Origin: Gavia stellata
Lineage: Eukaryota > Chordata > Aves > Gaviiformes > Gaviidae
Length of the DNA stretch: 64,000 nt
Direction: 5' to 3'
Assembly: GCF_030936135.1 (NCBI RefSeq)
Contig: NC_082598.1
Location: 49,196,347 to 49,260,346 of the forward strand
Shown here: piece by piece, positions 38,601 to 49,549 of the stretch
How the letters are laid out: every line of letters begins with the position of its first letter
Position numbering within the stretch: the first letter of the stretch is position 1
Translations under genes and position numbers: made by a program
The notes under the pieces: model-generated
What the model was told of the DNA's origin: nothing
What the model saw: only the letters and a program-made list of their open reading frames with translations
Database searches by the model: none

Positions 38601-41600
38601 AACAAAGCAGGTCTTTAGGAGAACGGGAAGTATCTAAGGGTAATCCCAGGGAACCCTTGCTGAGGACAGGTGCAACGTTCTGCAGGGACAGGCCAATGTG
38701 ATGACATCTTGCCAAAGCTATCTCATGTGATACAACAACCAGATCAAAAAGAAATTAGAAACTATTAAACAGAATAGGGAGCAGCAGAGCAAATAACACC
38801 TCTTTATCTGATATGTCTAGTGATTTTGGATTATTTGTATGTGAAGAGGGACTGTATAGTTCTGATGGCTTCCCCTTAGCAAACAGTAAATCACGATTCC
38901 AGGCGACAGGTATTCAGACTAGGAGGCAGATAATAAACTAACAAAAAAGAAGGGGACATACAAGGAGAACAATGAACATACATTCAGGGGAAAAAAATCC
39001 TGAAAAAGACGAACAAAAGCTCTGAGGCTCCTAAAGAGAACAAATTTTTTAACTGACTACACTAAAACTTTAGGAGCCACAGTAGTAAATGAGTTATTGA
39101 ACCCACTTATTCTTTGAACACTTGAAGCATAAGGACATGAAGGCACCAAAACATTTTTCCGTATGAGCAGAAGCATCAGTCCCTCACACTCAGGACCTTC
39201 TCTGTCCTGCCCCCCCACCCCAGCTCTCCTGGGGAAAACTCCCAAGAAGTTAAACAATTACGGGGAGAATAACAGAGGGAAAGGGGGCCTTTCATTTTCC
39301 TGACAGTGAGCAATGAGATCTCTGAAGCATGTAACTAATTAAATACATACAAATACCTGCATGCTGGGAACAAGTCTCTTTCCAGCCTTCTCTTGGGAAC
39401 AGCAACAAATCTAACATCCAATGCCCCTTAATTTCTAATACTCCTCTGCACCATAAAATCTCCTCTATTAATTTGTCAAGCACCTCCTTAAAAGCACTTC
39501 TTAAGTGCTCTGGCCCCACTATCTTCAGGGGCAGGCCTGTTGTCAAATCATCTACTAGGAAATAAATACACCTTTTCACTCTTAGCAGCACCTACTGGAT
39601 AGCTAAAGCACCTAGCTGAGTATTACGAACAAAATTCTGATAAAATTCAACTTATATTACAATTCTAGCTGAATTACAACATTTATATCACATAGGAGTA
39701 TAGTATTTGAAAGATTTTCTACTTGTCATAAAATAAAAACCAAGATCTAAACCAGAAAGAGAAAAAGAAAAAAAATACCTTTCTTTCAGTCTAATTTGAT
39801 GCATAGACACAAAGTTAACTAGGAGTCACTTTCTTTTAGGTTAGTACTTCACTGTTTTCCTCTGTCTGACTCTTTCAGAGAAAGGAGATAAATTCTGTTT
39901 AAATACAGGAATATGTTTTGAAATTCAAACAAAGAGGGAAGGGGGAATAGTTTTGAGCTCCCAGAACTACTGTCGTGTCTTTTTTTCAGATTAATTACAT
40001 TCCAACTTGTTGATATCCCCCAACTCTAAAAAATATATTAATCAAATATAACAACATAACACAGTTTTTACAAGATTCCCTGAAAAAGCACCCAATTTAG
40101 GGTTATGTATTTGACAGCAAAATAATACATGTTTTGCTGTTGACCGGATCTGAGATTTGCTGCTGCACAGAGAAAACAGAGTGCTTTGACAGTATGACCT
40201 TGAAGTGGTAAAGCATGTGAGTTGAGGTTGATCCTTATGTGGACGTTAACTAGCAATTTCCCAGGTTTCAGCCATCACTTTGATGTGAAGCACTCAAGCA
40301 ATTCTAATGCTAATTTTGCCAAGTTTGTGGTGTATGTTTCTCTCAAGTACATACAAATGGGTCAGTGCATATACATGAGCAAACAAGGAACTGTGCATCA
40401 TTAAGCAGGGCTCCCAGTTCAGTGATGAAGCTTCACCTCTTTCATCATGTGAATGGTCTTGAAGGTTGGGACTGGGAGGGGAGAAAGCAGCACTTTCATG
40501 TTGGTCATATGGTGAGCATGGGGACATTGCAGAAGGTGCTGCTGGTAATTCTGTGCCTTCTAACATGTCTCCCTTGGAGCTCTAAGCCATGTTAGCAAAT
40601 TCTATGGGTGCTGCACAGCCGAGCAGCCTTTCTGCCCTGTTGGAACCCAATGACCTGGGCCCAGGAGCAGGCAGATCCCAGTGCACCAAGCAGGCAGCAA
40701 ACCAGAAAGGAGAAGAGACAGTAGCATAGGGCTACCAATATTCAACTCGCATGAAAGCATGAGGCAGGTGCCAAAGAAGTGAAAACTTAATTTGTTTGCA
40801 TTAGGATATACTTTGATTCTGAGTTTTCTGACCCCCCCCCAGAGCAGAGTTATCTGCATACAGGAGAGTTCCAGGTCTTGCTAAAATGTTTATGGGACAA
40901 AAGGGACGTCATAAGGGACATCAGAGAAACAAAAATATATTATCACTACTTTCATTAAGAAGCACCTTAAAAGTAGGTGAAATTACTTGATGTGAAGGGT
41001 ATGACTACACTGCAACCTCAATACCACATGTCAATTGAATATTAAACCTTTGCACTCAGTGGTTTCCTATTCCCTGGCCTCAGGAAGGCTTTGGGATTCC
41101 TCTTTTACAGACCTTCATGTTGGAATCCCAGGAAGTAGAACTCTACAAAATAATAACTTCCATGTAAAACCATTATTTACCTCCTCTGCTTCTGGTAATA
41201 ATTTAAGAAATTCATGCAGCAGTTCAGAACCATAGGGCTCACTTCTTCCATGATAAATATCTTCAATGATGGATTCAGCAGACCTTGAAAAAACAATTGA
41301 GCATACACATTTCTAACACTTGCAGGGTGAATAGCTACACAAATTGAAAAAAACCATGCCTGGGCTACTCAAAGGAATTATAATGAGGTTATGTATCAGC
41401 GTCCACAGCAGCATTGTTCTAACACCACTTTCAGTGATGCCTTTACTGAAGGACAACATTATCAGTGAATAAAGATAGCATTAAAACAGCTCACTCTCAA
41501 AAAAAAATTCCTCACCTCACCCCTTTCTATTAATTCTTTATAAAGAAAGGAAGCGAGTGAAAAGCCGCTCTCATGCAGTATTACATGAGACATAAGGGCT

Positions 41601-44600
41601 TCGCTTAACTATTCCTGAAAACTCACTTCAACTAGTTAACACTAACAAACTCTCAATGTTTGGTGCTAAGTCATAATGGCACTCAAAACTAAACATATTA
41701 GAAAACAAATTATGAAATATAGTTACTTATGACAAACCTGTGTAGAACTGCAAACTACACAAAGAACAGAGCACAATATACAATACATTTAATGAGAACT
41801 ACAAAGAATTTCACACATCTGTAGCTTGCACTAGCTGCATGGAAAAATCAAATCTTACTTTTTGAATTGTTTGAGAAATATCCCAATGTTCATACTTCTT
41901 TTTGCATCCAAAATGGAAACCTGAGAGAGAAAGCAAGAGGTTAATCTACCAATACCTAAGAAAATAGCATATAGTGCAGATATCATTTCTTAAATTGCTA
42001 CAGATAATTGCTTGCAGTTGCCACCAAATCACAGGCCGAATAAATACACAGAGTGACTTCTCATCAACAAAGTTCATTATTACAGAGCTAGTTTTTACCA
42101 GGGAAATACATAGCATACCCACAACACCTTTTTCCAAGTGAAGTAAAAAAACCATAGCAACACTTATAGAAGGAAGGAATCAAGATAAGTTCTACTTCAT
42201 TACAAAGTAAAAACATTCTTCTTGCATATTTCACAATGCTGCATCTGTAAAATGTTGCTTATCAAGTAATACATTGTATTGCATTCGAAGGCCCCATGGT
42301 TAGGGAGCACCACACTTTAAAACCCACGTATTTCAAAGGTTTTGTAATAAATGTGAGGATGGGCTTTCTAAGCAGAGGTCAGTATGCACTACTGATTTCA
42401 TTCACACAAACTAACAGCCACGCTGATCCTCGGAAAGGTAAGTAAGTCAATCTTGAATCAAAACCTGAGACAGATAATGCTCAAATCTGTTTGCTTTATC
42501 TAGAAGAAGCCCATTATAAAATAACAGTTTCCCCCCGCTTTATATTTTAAAGTTGATTTGCTATACCATCTTACATGTACAATTCTGGAGATTAAGCAGA
42601 GAAAAAAAAAAACTTTTTTTCTCTAATTAATTTTTTAAAAAAATTTAAATAAAAGTGTTAATTATTTTTATACTCGTTTTTCTTCCTGTAACAGCATACA
42701 TGTTCAAACCTGAGATGTTTGCCCTGTTTTAGTGAATCGTGTCCTTAAGGTTAAAATTTTACCACAGCTATTTTGGTGATAACAGCTACAAAAGTCATGC
42801 GATTTACAAGGACGAGAGAATTGTTTCATGTTAACAGTGGCACCCGACTGCTACTATAAAACAAGACTGCTGTTTGACTCATGTGATGTTTGAGGTTTTG
42901 ACAACTGGAAAGGTGTCTTGACCTCTGTGACAATGCACAAATTAGAAATACATATATAAATGCAATGTTGGCATTGTCACCAAATTGAACTAGCTTGCAG
43001 TCAGCTGGTGACAGTGAAAATACAGGTATGATTAATGTGCTATCCTCAATGTACACCCAGGAGAAAAAAGTGAATAAAATTAGAAAGTTTTCTGAAATTT
43101 GGAATTTCCTCTCTTCTGAAACCAGCAAAGACTAGAAAACACAGGAAATATCAGCATATTAGTTTTAATTAGATGATTGCTAGCCAGAAGCCCTTCAGTT
43201 TTAGCATATGCAAAGATAAGAGGACAGATTATGGTTTATTCTCTTGTTATCTTAGGAGTTGAGAGGCCCCCAACAGATCATTAAGGAAAAGCCCCTTAAC
43301 ACAGGACAGGTTCAACTATCTCTCCCCCTGCAGTATCTAATCTTTTTCAAATGTTTTACTGCAGGGACCTCTCACTGACCTCTCAAACTGCAGCTCCGGT
43401 CTCCAATTGCTCTGGCCACTTCTAATTCTCTGATTTCTCTGTACTAGTTTAAGCCTATAAGTTTCTCCATCATGATCTGGCTTTTGGTTTGTTGGGTTTT
43501 TTTAAAGCATATTCACAGTTAACCTTCTGTACATATTATTTTCAGTCACAGTCGGTAACTGTTACAGTAAGACTGACCATCAGCTGGGTAAACCGTTGGT
43601 TTCCGTGGCACAACTCACATTTACAGTACAACCTCAAACAAAACTAGAGAATTTTTTTTAACATCTTCCCTTGAAGAAAAACAACACATGGCAACATATA
43701 CAAGTGTATTTGCCTTATGAGCACAACATAAAAAAGTCATAGCTGTTCTTAAGTACAAGGATTTTATACATACTTCTTGCTCTGTATATGACTGTAAGCT
43801 ATTTTTTCCTGTGATTTCTTGTTCCAGCACACAATCAAAACACATTGGCTCACTTTTTGGTCACCCTTTGCTTGGTGTCCACTTTAAGATTATCAAAAGT
43901 GTTTGAAAAAGCCGTCATTACTTAACTACCTTCAAGAAGTTTCCAGATGGGAGCATGAGGAGGAGAAAAGTGGAACCTGGCAGATACTCCATAAATACAA
44001 GTTCCTATTCCTACTCCTTGCACTCCTTGCAAATACGGTTATCTTCCATCTCACATTCAGTTGCATATTACATTCATAATCTTAGCCTTAACATCTGTTC
44101 CTAACATCTACTCTTCTTCCCCACCAAGCTTTCATTCCATTTTGTCCTTGCAGAAAGCTGTCTGCATATGACTTCCTGCCAAGCTGTTGCTTCTTACCCT
44201 TTAAACATTACCCCAGCTTTTTATAAATTCTGTTCAGTCTGCTCCTATCTTCTGTTCATACACACCTTCAGCACTGGTGCCAGCATAGCATGTTCCAAAA
44301 CTCTGTTTGCCACCTAAAGAGATTTTAAAGTGCTGTCCACCAGTAATACCCTTGGACTTCTTGACTCAAAAAGTTACACTGGACTGTAATTAAGAATTGA
44401 GAACAGAATTTCCCAGTCTCACTGGGATTCTCTATACCAAAGAAAACTCTCAAATGGTTTCTTATTATTTACTTTAGATAAATTCAGGAGAGCTTTCTCC
44501 ACTCTCGTCTTCTTCAACTCTCCTGCCAGAGAAAGCTATTAAATTTTTGTTTATCCTACTCCGGAAATACTACAACCCTCTGAGATGCTTTGCACCATCT

Positions 44601-47600
44601 CAACACCTGCACTTTGCCAGCCAATGCAAGTGTCACTGCCTCACACACATACCGCCTCTCTTTCATAAACAATGCAATCTTTGAAGCAAGGACAGCTGAT
44701 TCACTCATGAATCTGCTTCTCATCACCATAGTATTCAACTCAGCGTCCTTCTGAAATCTGCAGCAGGCACAGATCATGTGGGGCAATAACAGCATCAGTT
44801 TGACAAATGTTAGTCCACCACTGAAAGATTCACAGTTTTAGATGTATTAAGGGAAGGGGAAAATTAGCTTGAGTACCATAGTGAAGTTGTGATGATGGTA
44901 AGAGGAAATCTACTCCTGAACTCCGACACAAATTTGCAATCAACACAAAAGATTCAAAGGAGTGTTCTGGGAGACACAAAAAGCCCCACATCAATACTGA
45001 CTTTGTAGCAACTGCAGAAATGCAACACTAGTTTCTTGCCATGAGATTGTCCATGAGGAACAGGAACATGACAAAGTGGATCTATGACAGATTAGTGAAA
45101 GCAAAACATTATATGCATTCTTTGGATAAGAACAATGGGGTTTCACATGGTGGGATATAGTTTACAAATTACAGCAAGCATGGAACAGCCTGCTAGCGCA
45201 GGCTCGGTGCTGGAGGTTAGGAAGGATATAAACAACTTCCTGCTTCGGCTTCCACTTGACTTTACAACACACTAACCATCACTGTGGAGTTTAATATTTT
45301 GGCCTCCACTCTCCGAGCCACAGGGACTGCCTGGAGCAATTGAGGAAAGGTGCACTTCCACAGTGCGGCAGTGAACCTAGCAGTTTACTACAGGGCTGTC
45401 CCGCTCCATGTCGTCCTCCCTTACCACATTCCTAGCCTGCTCTTTCCCTTGGGCAGGCACTGGTGCTCATCTCATTGGTTTTTTGCTGTGTTAGTCGTCT
45501 GCTGGATTAACAGGTTGAATAAGCTCTCAGGAAGGTGGAATGAGCATCAGAGCCAGCACAGGGAAAACAGAGAGAGGGCATGGCTAGAAGACGGGAGAAG
45601 AGACATCCTGTTAGACCCTTCCATTTTCCTCTCTCTCCTCCTCTCACTAGCCCCCTTCCAGGTTCTGGAATTCACTGCACTCTTTTGCAAGCCACCACTA
45701 AAAATAGCAGAAAACTACTCCAGTAGAAAACAAACAAAAAACCCCAACCACATTGTGCTCAGCTACTTACTTATACCTGTTTACAGAGGGTCCAATGTCT
45801 GCCACAGACAGCGCACAGATGGGGGGAGGTGAGGGACAGGAGCAGAGGGACAGTTCAAGGGAGAAAGCAAGATCTGCTCCCTTGGCTGGCAACAAGCTGT
45901 CCTGCCCGCCCCACTGCCAGGCTAGCTATAGCCTAGGTGAGTGTTATGTTGTACCATACTCTGACACCACTAAAGGATGGGGAAAGTAAATTGGTGTGTA
46001 AACTTAACTCTACACCCCCTATTTTTCAGAGGCTCAAATTACATGAAACCATAGGGCAAATTAAGCCTTTAGTCAAGGAAACATGTTAATTAATCTCCTA
46101 AGGGTTTGGTGAGGGATTGTTTACAAAAAGGAAGGCATTTGCTGTAGGAGTTTGACTCAAATCTCAAAAGGGACTTCTGTTATAATGATGATGTTTAGTG
46201 CTAAGCCTCCAGAATTGAGATTCAATAACCTGAGTCGGGCATCTAATTTCCCTGTATAAATCACTGGTGAGTGAGGAATTAAAAGGACATGCAATATTGT
46301 AAGCTCCTACATGAAGACAGCACTTTTTCCAAAACTGCTCATGATTTCATGATCAACAGCAATCGCTGGAGAAAGTATGAAACCCCTGTCTCCACCACAG
46401 TCTCTGGGGGAGTGCCCTCAACACTGGCTGAAGAGTCGCTCTTCACCACTTCCACTGAAGCTATGCCAATGCACTGAGAGGAACCCCACGGAGCCAAAAC
46501 AGCAGACTCTCCAGCCATGCACTTTTGTACAGCACTTTGAACACATGCTGGTTTTTTTAGACTTGGATCTAAGCAATCCTTCAATTCACACACTTTAAGT
46601 TATCTTGAAAATTTGACATACTACATCAACTAGACTAATTCCACTATTTAAGCTCCAAAGAACATTTTTTACTGCTAGACCGTAAAGCATTTTCTAAAAT
46701 CAGCTGTGTTTCACACAAAAGGAACAGAGGTACTGAAACACAAAATGTCTTGTCCACCTTCCTGTGCCAGGCCAGCAACGCAGCCAGGAACAGAACTACA
46801 GCTTCCTCAGCCCCATGCTAACGTGCTCTCCACAAGGTCACACAGATGCTGTGTACCTCAGCCTGCCCCCAACTCCTTTCAGCCTCCATAGGTTTTACTG
46901 CAGTGAACTGAGGACAACCATCATACTTTTAAGTAAGTGAGCAGCAGCTGACAGCACCAATGATGGAAATCACAAACATTGCCTATGCCTCAAATCTCCA
47001 TACTCTTGCTGAATGATGCCTGTAGTAACGTTAAGCATGCGAACTGTTGCGTATCTGGGCTTACGCACTTCCAGTAACACATAGCTCTTCAGGATTATCT
47101 CCTTCCCTCCTTGCTGAGCAGCTAGTACTACAAAGTCCATTAACACGCAAGAAATTGCTCATCACTGCCTGACACACTGCTGCGGCATGCTTGACAAAGC
47201 TTAGCAACGGAGTTGAACGTTTTGTCACTTAAGTAGCATAACTCAGAGGCAAGTCCTGTTGCCTCACCGCCTGCCACGTGCAAAGGCACCATGGGAGCCC
47301 TGAACCAGGGTGGACAGGCATCAAGCAGTAGAGATGCATTGGACCACCGTATCAGCTCCAGACAGATGCACAAAAACACTAACTTGTACTAGGCAGGCTT
47401 TTGTTTCCAAGGCACTGTATCTTGGAGAAAGCCTCGTTTTGCAGGCCTGTAATTTTAATCTCTAACACTGCTCTTAACCTCCCCAGGATGCCCCAAGTTT
47501 CAAGCTGTACGTGAAAACGCGTGAATTCTGGAGCATGCTGGGGTCTTCTCTGCCCTGGCTACTGTACGCTAGGGGCCACATTCAGTTTATGAAACTTATC

Positions 47601-49399
47601 ATCAATTTTACTACAACTAGATCTTTACCACATGGCAGTCCTGAAAGGGGAAGCCTCTAAGGAAAACACATGGGGCCAGAGTTGTGTACATCTGTATGCA
47701 GTACAGGAAGTCCACTCACTGCAATCCTGACTAGAAGATGTACATAGCCTGAAAACAGCTCAGAGGTCAATGACTACCTCTGACAACGGCCCCAATTACT
47801 CCCTCCCGATGCCAGGGTTTCAGAGTCTGCAATACACATGCCTGGTTTAAACCCCGTATTGTAGTCTATGTACAACATGCACACTACCAGTACATTGGTT
47901 TCTCACCTTGCCCCTGCTGATCTTATTTTGACATCTCCCAAATCCTGCAAGATACCATCAAGTCCCTATTTTCTCACTAAAAACTGATACATTGTTACAC
48001 CTCTTAACCCCGTGCACTCTGTATTTTGTTTACAAGCTAACATGTATGTAGACACACACCAGTGAGTAAATCTGCACTTCAACCCTCCAATTACTTCACA
48101 GAAAGATCACTTGAGACAAATCAATTCAGGCTTCACAAAGAGGCTGTCTGTAAATCAGGGTTTAAGAACTAGAAAAGCTACCGGAGAATGTTTGAACCTG
48201 AAAGTGCTTGGTGTATACTTTCTCACCACCGGAACAGAAATCAGTAACAATCTTCAGACCTTCTTGGAAGGTTATTCTAATGTTCAGAAAAAGCAGAGTG
48301 ATGAAATGAAGTTTTCATTAGCAGGAAAGCAACGTTTATGAAAGTTGAAACTTTAAAATTATCTCAATTAAATAACAAAACCCCTTAATCACTATATTAT
48401 GTTTTATTTCCTCACTGTCATACTGATACTTCCCTTCCTGATGTCTCTAAGACATCAAGAGTATATACAACATTAACCCTTGCAACAGGATTCTCTTCCC
48501 TCCCGCCTGGTGCATGTTTGCATGTAGAACGTTTTGTTTGCACAACAGACACAGTGGAAGAGCTGAAGAGAAAATTTACAATACACCTGTGTTTCACACT
48601 GAAAACTCAAGGGCTATCCACCATGAGCAAATACAGATGCCTTCAGCTCCCTCCACTTACTTATATTTATTTTAACAGGTGATCAAATCACAGCACTTAC
48701 TAAGTTAAAATAATAAAACACTGTTAGCTCTTTGAAAAACATAGGCGCACCACTAAGAACAAAGAGTTTATCCTCCCTGTCTTCCCCCCCCCCCTTCAAA
48801 TCAAGAAAAATTTGCCGTAAGGATGAAACATGACAGAGAAAGAGACAAAGGCAAGTCAGAATTCACACCAATTCCTACAGCATTATATAAAAGAGAGGTT
48901 TTACTTCACTTCTTACCTCCTCTTTAGTCTCTTTAAATGAAGATTTTAAAGATCGACTTCGGGGGTCCTGGGGCTTGGTTTCTTCCTGCTGCCCAAAAAG
49001 TTCCTCGATTGTCTTTGTATCAATCTGATACTGCGGTCTTGCAGCAATCGTCCAGATATTGTTCTTACCACGGACTTGTTCTTCAGGGATAGTTTTCCAG
49101 AAAAAGCTCCGCATTCGTTTCTTTTTGCTGTGGTTGTCATGCCCATTTATCAGCTGCGGAGGGAGAGGTACGTTTGGCCCAGGGAGTGGAGGGGGTGGTG
49201 GTGGGGGGGGCGGCATCCCCGGGGGGAGCGGAGGGGCTGGGGGTGCCCCTGTGAGGGGACATGGTGGAGGGGGCGGCGGTGCTGCAGGCTGAGAAAGGTG
49301 AGATGCTGTCGTCGTATCCTCGTTCATTAATCCTGTTGCCACTGGAATAGCCCCATTTTCTTTATCATTGACCAAGGAGAGACAATTCATAACATGCAT
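18585..49399 (-). CDS. FHDC1: FHDC1 (INF1), FH2-domain formin; complete CDS in 11 coding exons
   Basis: Non-diaphanous formin that nucleates and elongates actin filaments and, in the known family member, also binds microtubules and affects Golgi and cilia. Coding exons on the minus strand: 49399-48917, 41920-41859, 41283-41181, 32615-32530, 32445-32345, 29634-29564, 29461-29354, 28447-28377, 26015-25898, 23861-23697, 20630-18585 (lengths 483, 62, 103, 86, 101, 71, 108, 71, 118, 165, 2046 nt). All join in phase, giving 1,137 aa, against about 1,143 in human. FH1 is proline-rich at residues 38-83. FH2 runs from about 92 to 470, with the family motif [16 protein letters not shown] at 297-312 and an NIGIFL element at 172-177. 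Residues 457-1137 are a low-complexity Ser/Lys/Arg-rich tail. The start is chosen because its MHVMNC opening matches the human protein and the ATG has A at -3. Recognition is from memory of the human sequence, not a search. Confidence 0.97.
20631..23696 (-). other. FHDC1: FHDC1 intron between coding exons 10 and 11
   Basis: 3.07 kb of AT-rich intron bounded by GTAAGA and CAG. It contains a 19-bp tandem direct repeat at 22384-22423. No other gene-like signal was seen. Confidence 0.9.
22384..22423. repeat. Short tandem duplication, 19-bp copies at a 21-bp period
   Basis: The unit TGTAAGGACAGAGGTTAAT is present exactly at 22384-22402 and again at 22405-22423, within an FHDC1 intron. Confidence 0.9.
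23697..23861 (-). CDS. FHDC1: FHDC1 coding exon 10
   Basis: 165 nt, 55 codons (402-456). The acceptor is TTGCTGCAG and the donor AAG|GTAAGA. It contains the nearly invariant [10 protein letters not shown] and [15 protein letters not shown] stretches of FHDC1, which close the FH2 fold. Confidence 0.95.
23862..25897 (-). other. FHDC1: FHDC1 intron between coding exons 9 and 10
   Basis: 2.04 kb of AT-rich intron. No repeat family, open frame or structured element could be supported in it. Confidence 0.9.
25898..26015 (-). CDS. FHDC1: FHDC1 coding exon 9
   Basis: 118 nt with acceptor GCTATTTGTAG and donor GTTTGT. It encodes residues 362-401, helical, with [19 protein letters not shown] and ending MESFLQ. 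The donor GTTTGT is less common but the phase fits on both sides. Confidence 0.92.
26016..28376 (-). other. FHDC1: FHDC1 intron between coding exons 8 and 9
   Basis: 2.36 kb of intron. It holds a MIR-like SINE relic at about 27700-27832. The remainder shows nothing recognisable. Confidence 0.9.
27700..27832 (+). mobile_element. CORE-SINE/MIR-like relic
   Basis: It follows the MIR core order on the plus strand: CATTTTACAG, a gapped A-rich stretch, ATTGCCCAAAG, AGTAAG, then CTAGGAATAGAACTCCAG. The match is diverged with small indels, as expected for a very old insertion. The assignment is from memory of the MIR consensus. Confidence 0.7.
28377..28447 (-). CDS. FHDC1: FHDC1 coding exon 8
   Basis: 71 nt with acceptor TTTGTTTCAG and donor GTAAGT. 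It encodes [19 protein letters not shown] and the following residues to 361, part of the helical post/coiled-coil part of FH2. Confidence 0.93.
28448..29353 (-). other. FHDC1: FHDC1 intron between coding exons 7 and 8
   Basis: 906-bp intron with donor GTATAG and acceptor TTTCAG. No other content was recognised. Confidence 0.88.
29354..29461 (-). CDS. FHDC1: FHDC1 coding exon 7, FH2 core motif, non-standard donor
   Basis: 108 nt, 36 full codons (303-338). The acceptor is TTTCTTTTTAG. It carries [22 protein letters not shown], the most conserved FH2 block including the lysine-rich actin contact. The donor reads CTG|GTATAG, weaker than the consensus GTAAGT. The last codon is Leu, where the human protein has Gln as I recall it. 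The next exon begins in frame, so the junction is still favoured. Confidence 0.92.
29564..29634 (-). CDS. FHDC1: FHDC1 coding exon 6
   Basis: 71 nt with acceptor TTACAG and donor GTAAGT. It encodes [19 protein letters not shown] then IMNA, residues 279-302, the first half of the GNxMNxG signature of FH2. The signature is split by a 102-bp intron. Confidence 0.95.
29635..32344 (-). other. FHDC1: FHDC1 intron between coding exons 5 and 6
   Basis: 2.71 kb intron. A stretch near 29910-30010 resembles sauropsid foldback repeats. An AT-rich duplication (TTTTACATAATA twice) lies near 30570-30605. Nothing coding was seen. Confidence 0.88.
32345..32445 (-). CDS. FHDC1: FHDC1 coding exon 5
   Basis: 101 nt with acceptor GTGCTCCAG and donor GTAATT. 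It completes Asn245 and encodes [14 protein letters not shown] and the following helix of FH2, ending one base into Glu279. Confidence 0.94.
32530..32615 (-). CDS. FHDC1: FHDC1 coding exon 4
   Basis: 86 nt with acceptor TCTTTTCTAG and donor GTAAGG. It encodes residues 217-244 plus two bases, [10 protein letters not shown] and then a helix containing [12 protein letters not shown], as in the human FH2. It is separated from the next exon by an 84-bp intron. Confidence 0.94.
32886..32949. repeat. Direct repeat cluster (23-bp copies, 41-bp period)
   Basis: ATTCTGATTTCTGATCAATG followed by ATT occurs at 32886-32908 and again at 32927-32949. The spacer holds degenerate TGATTTC units, giving a small minisatellite-like patch. 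Confidence 0.85.
34638..34670 (+). repeat. G13 run followed by TGTGGGG repeats
   Basis: Thirteen Gs at 34638-34650 are followed by repeated TGTGGGG units. The plus strand (template for FHDC1) satisfies the four-G-tract pattern for a G-quadruplex; the sense RNA would be C-rich. Homopolymer length may carry sequencing error. Confidence 0.8.
41181..41283 (-). CDS. FHDC1: FHDC1 coding exon 3
   Basis: 103 nt with acceptor TTTTTTCAAG and donor GTAAAT. It completes Lys182 and encodes residues 183-216, with the FH2-typical helix ending in [11 protein letters not shown]. The phase on both sides agrees with its neighbours. Confidence 0.93.
41284..41858 (-). other. FHDC1: FHDC1 intron between coding exons 2 and 3
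   Basis: 575-bp AT-rich intron with nothing else recognised. Confidence 0.9.
41859..41920 (-). CDS. FHDC1: FHDC1 coding exon 2
   Basis: 62 nt bounded by acceptor TTTCTCTCTCAG and donor GTAAGA. It encodes residues 162-181 plus two bases of codon 182, including NIGIFLKQF, the FH2 lasso/knob region. By position, Ile175 aligns with the isoleucine known to be essential for actin assembly in diaphanous formins; this alignment is from memory. Confidence 0.93.
41921..48916 (-). other. FHDC1: FHDC1 intron between coding exons 1 and 2
   Basis: 7.0 kb intron with a MIR-like relic at about 46720-46842 and an 11-base C run at 48784-48794. ORFs inside it, for example near 45350-45832, have no recognisable homologue and are probably chance. 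Confidence 0.88.
46720..46842 (+). mobile_element. CORE-SINE/MIR-like relic
   Basis: In plus orientation it follows the MIR core: an ACTGAAACACAAAATGTCTT stretch like the consensus CTGAGGCACAGAG region, CTTGTCCA, then GCCAGGAACAGAACTACAGC with TCCTCAGCCCCATGCTAACG and GTGCTCTC. Diverged and truncated. Family named from memory. Confidence 0.6.
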
Positions 49400-49549
49400 T
49401 TTATGGCCTCTCCAAAGAGGAGAGTGTTACTTTCTTGGATCGGCTTGAAACATTGAGCAGTGAGCGCAGCCACAACTGGTATCACGCTCTCTCAAACTCT
49501 AGTCTGCCAGCAGCAGCAACACAAGAGGGGACTGTACCATCTTCGCAAC
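48917..49549 (-). CDS. FHDC1: FHDC1 first coding exon (exon 2): 5' UTR end, FH1 and start of FH2
   Basis: The acceptor is TTTGTTGTAG just above 49549, preceded by a pyrimidine-rich tract. The ATG is at 49399-49397, so 150 nt (49549-49400) are 5' UTR. The coding part gives residues 1-161: a short acidic/polar N-terminus, a proline-rich FH1 (38-83) broken by the repeated GAPPAPP and GMPPPP units, then the basic [20 protein letters not shown] segment (92-111) that opens FH2. The donor is GAGGAG|GTAAGA at 48917/48916 and the exon ends on a full codon. Confidence 0.95.
49427..49453 (-). promoter_or_regulatory. Upstream ORF 2 in FHDC1 5' UTR (8 codons plus stop)
   Basis: A second upstream ATG at 49453-49451 opens an 8-codon frame that stops at TAA 49429-49427, 27 nt before the main start. 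It does not overlap the main ORF. Together with uORF 1 it means a scanning ribosome meets two short frames before the FHDC1 ATG. Confidence 0.55.
49499..49540 (-). promoter_or_regulatory. Upstream ORF 1 in FHDC1 5' UTR (13 codons plus stop)
   Basis: The ATG at 49540-49538 has A at -3 (GAAG before ATG) and G at +4, a strong initiation context. It opens a short frame ending in TAG at 49501-49499. The peptide would be hydrophobic, with a run of leucines. It terminates 99 nt before the main ATG, so it could lower translation of FHDC1 or allow reinitiation. It is seen directly; function is inferred. Confidence 0.6.

Larger units (their letters stand above)
32616..41180 (-). other. FHDC1: FHDC1 intron between coding exons 3 and 4 (largest)
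   Basis: 8.57 kb AT-rich intron. It contains a direct-repeat cluster at 32886-32949, a G-rich tract at 34638-34670, poly-T runs near 36600-36620 and 37558-37571, and a 9-base C run at 40832-40840. None of its open frames has codon-like composition or a homologue I recognise. Confidence 0.88.

Noticed and set aside
45350..45832. Plus-strand ORF of 160 codons in an FHDC1 intron
   Set aside because: No recognisable domain, no codon-like conservation evidence, and opposite in strand to the host gene. Likely chance.
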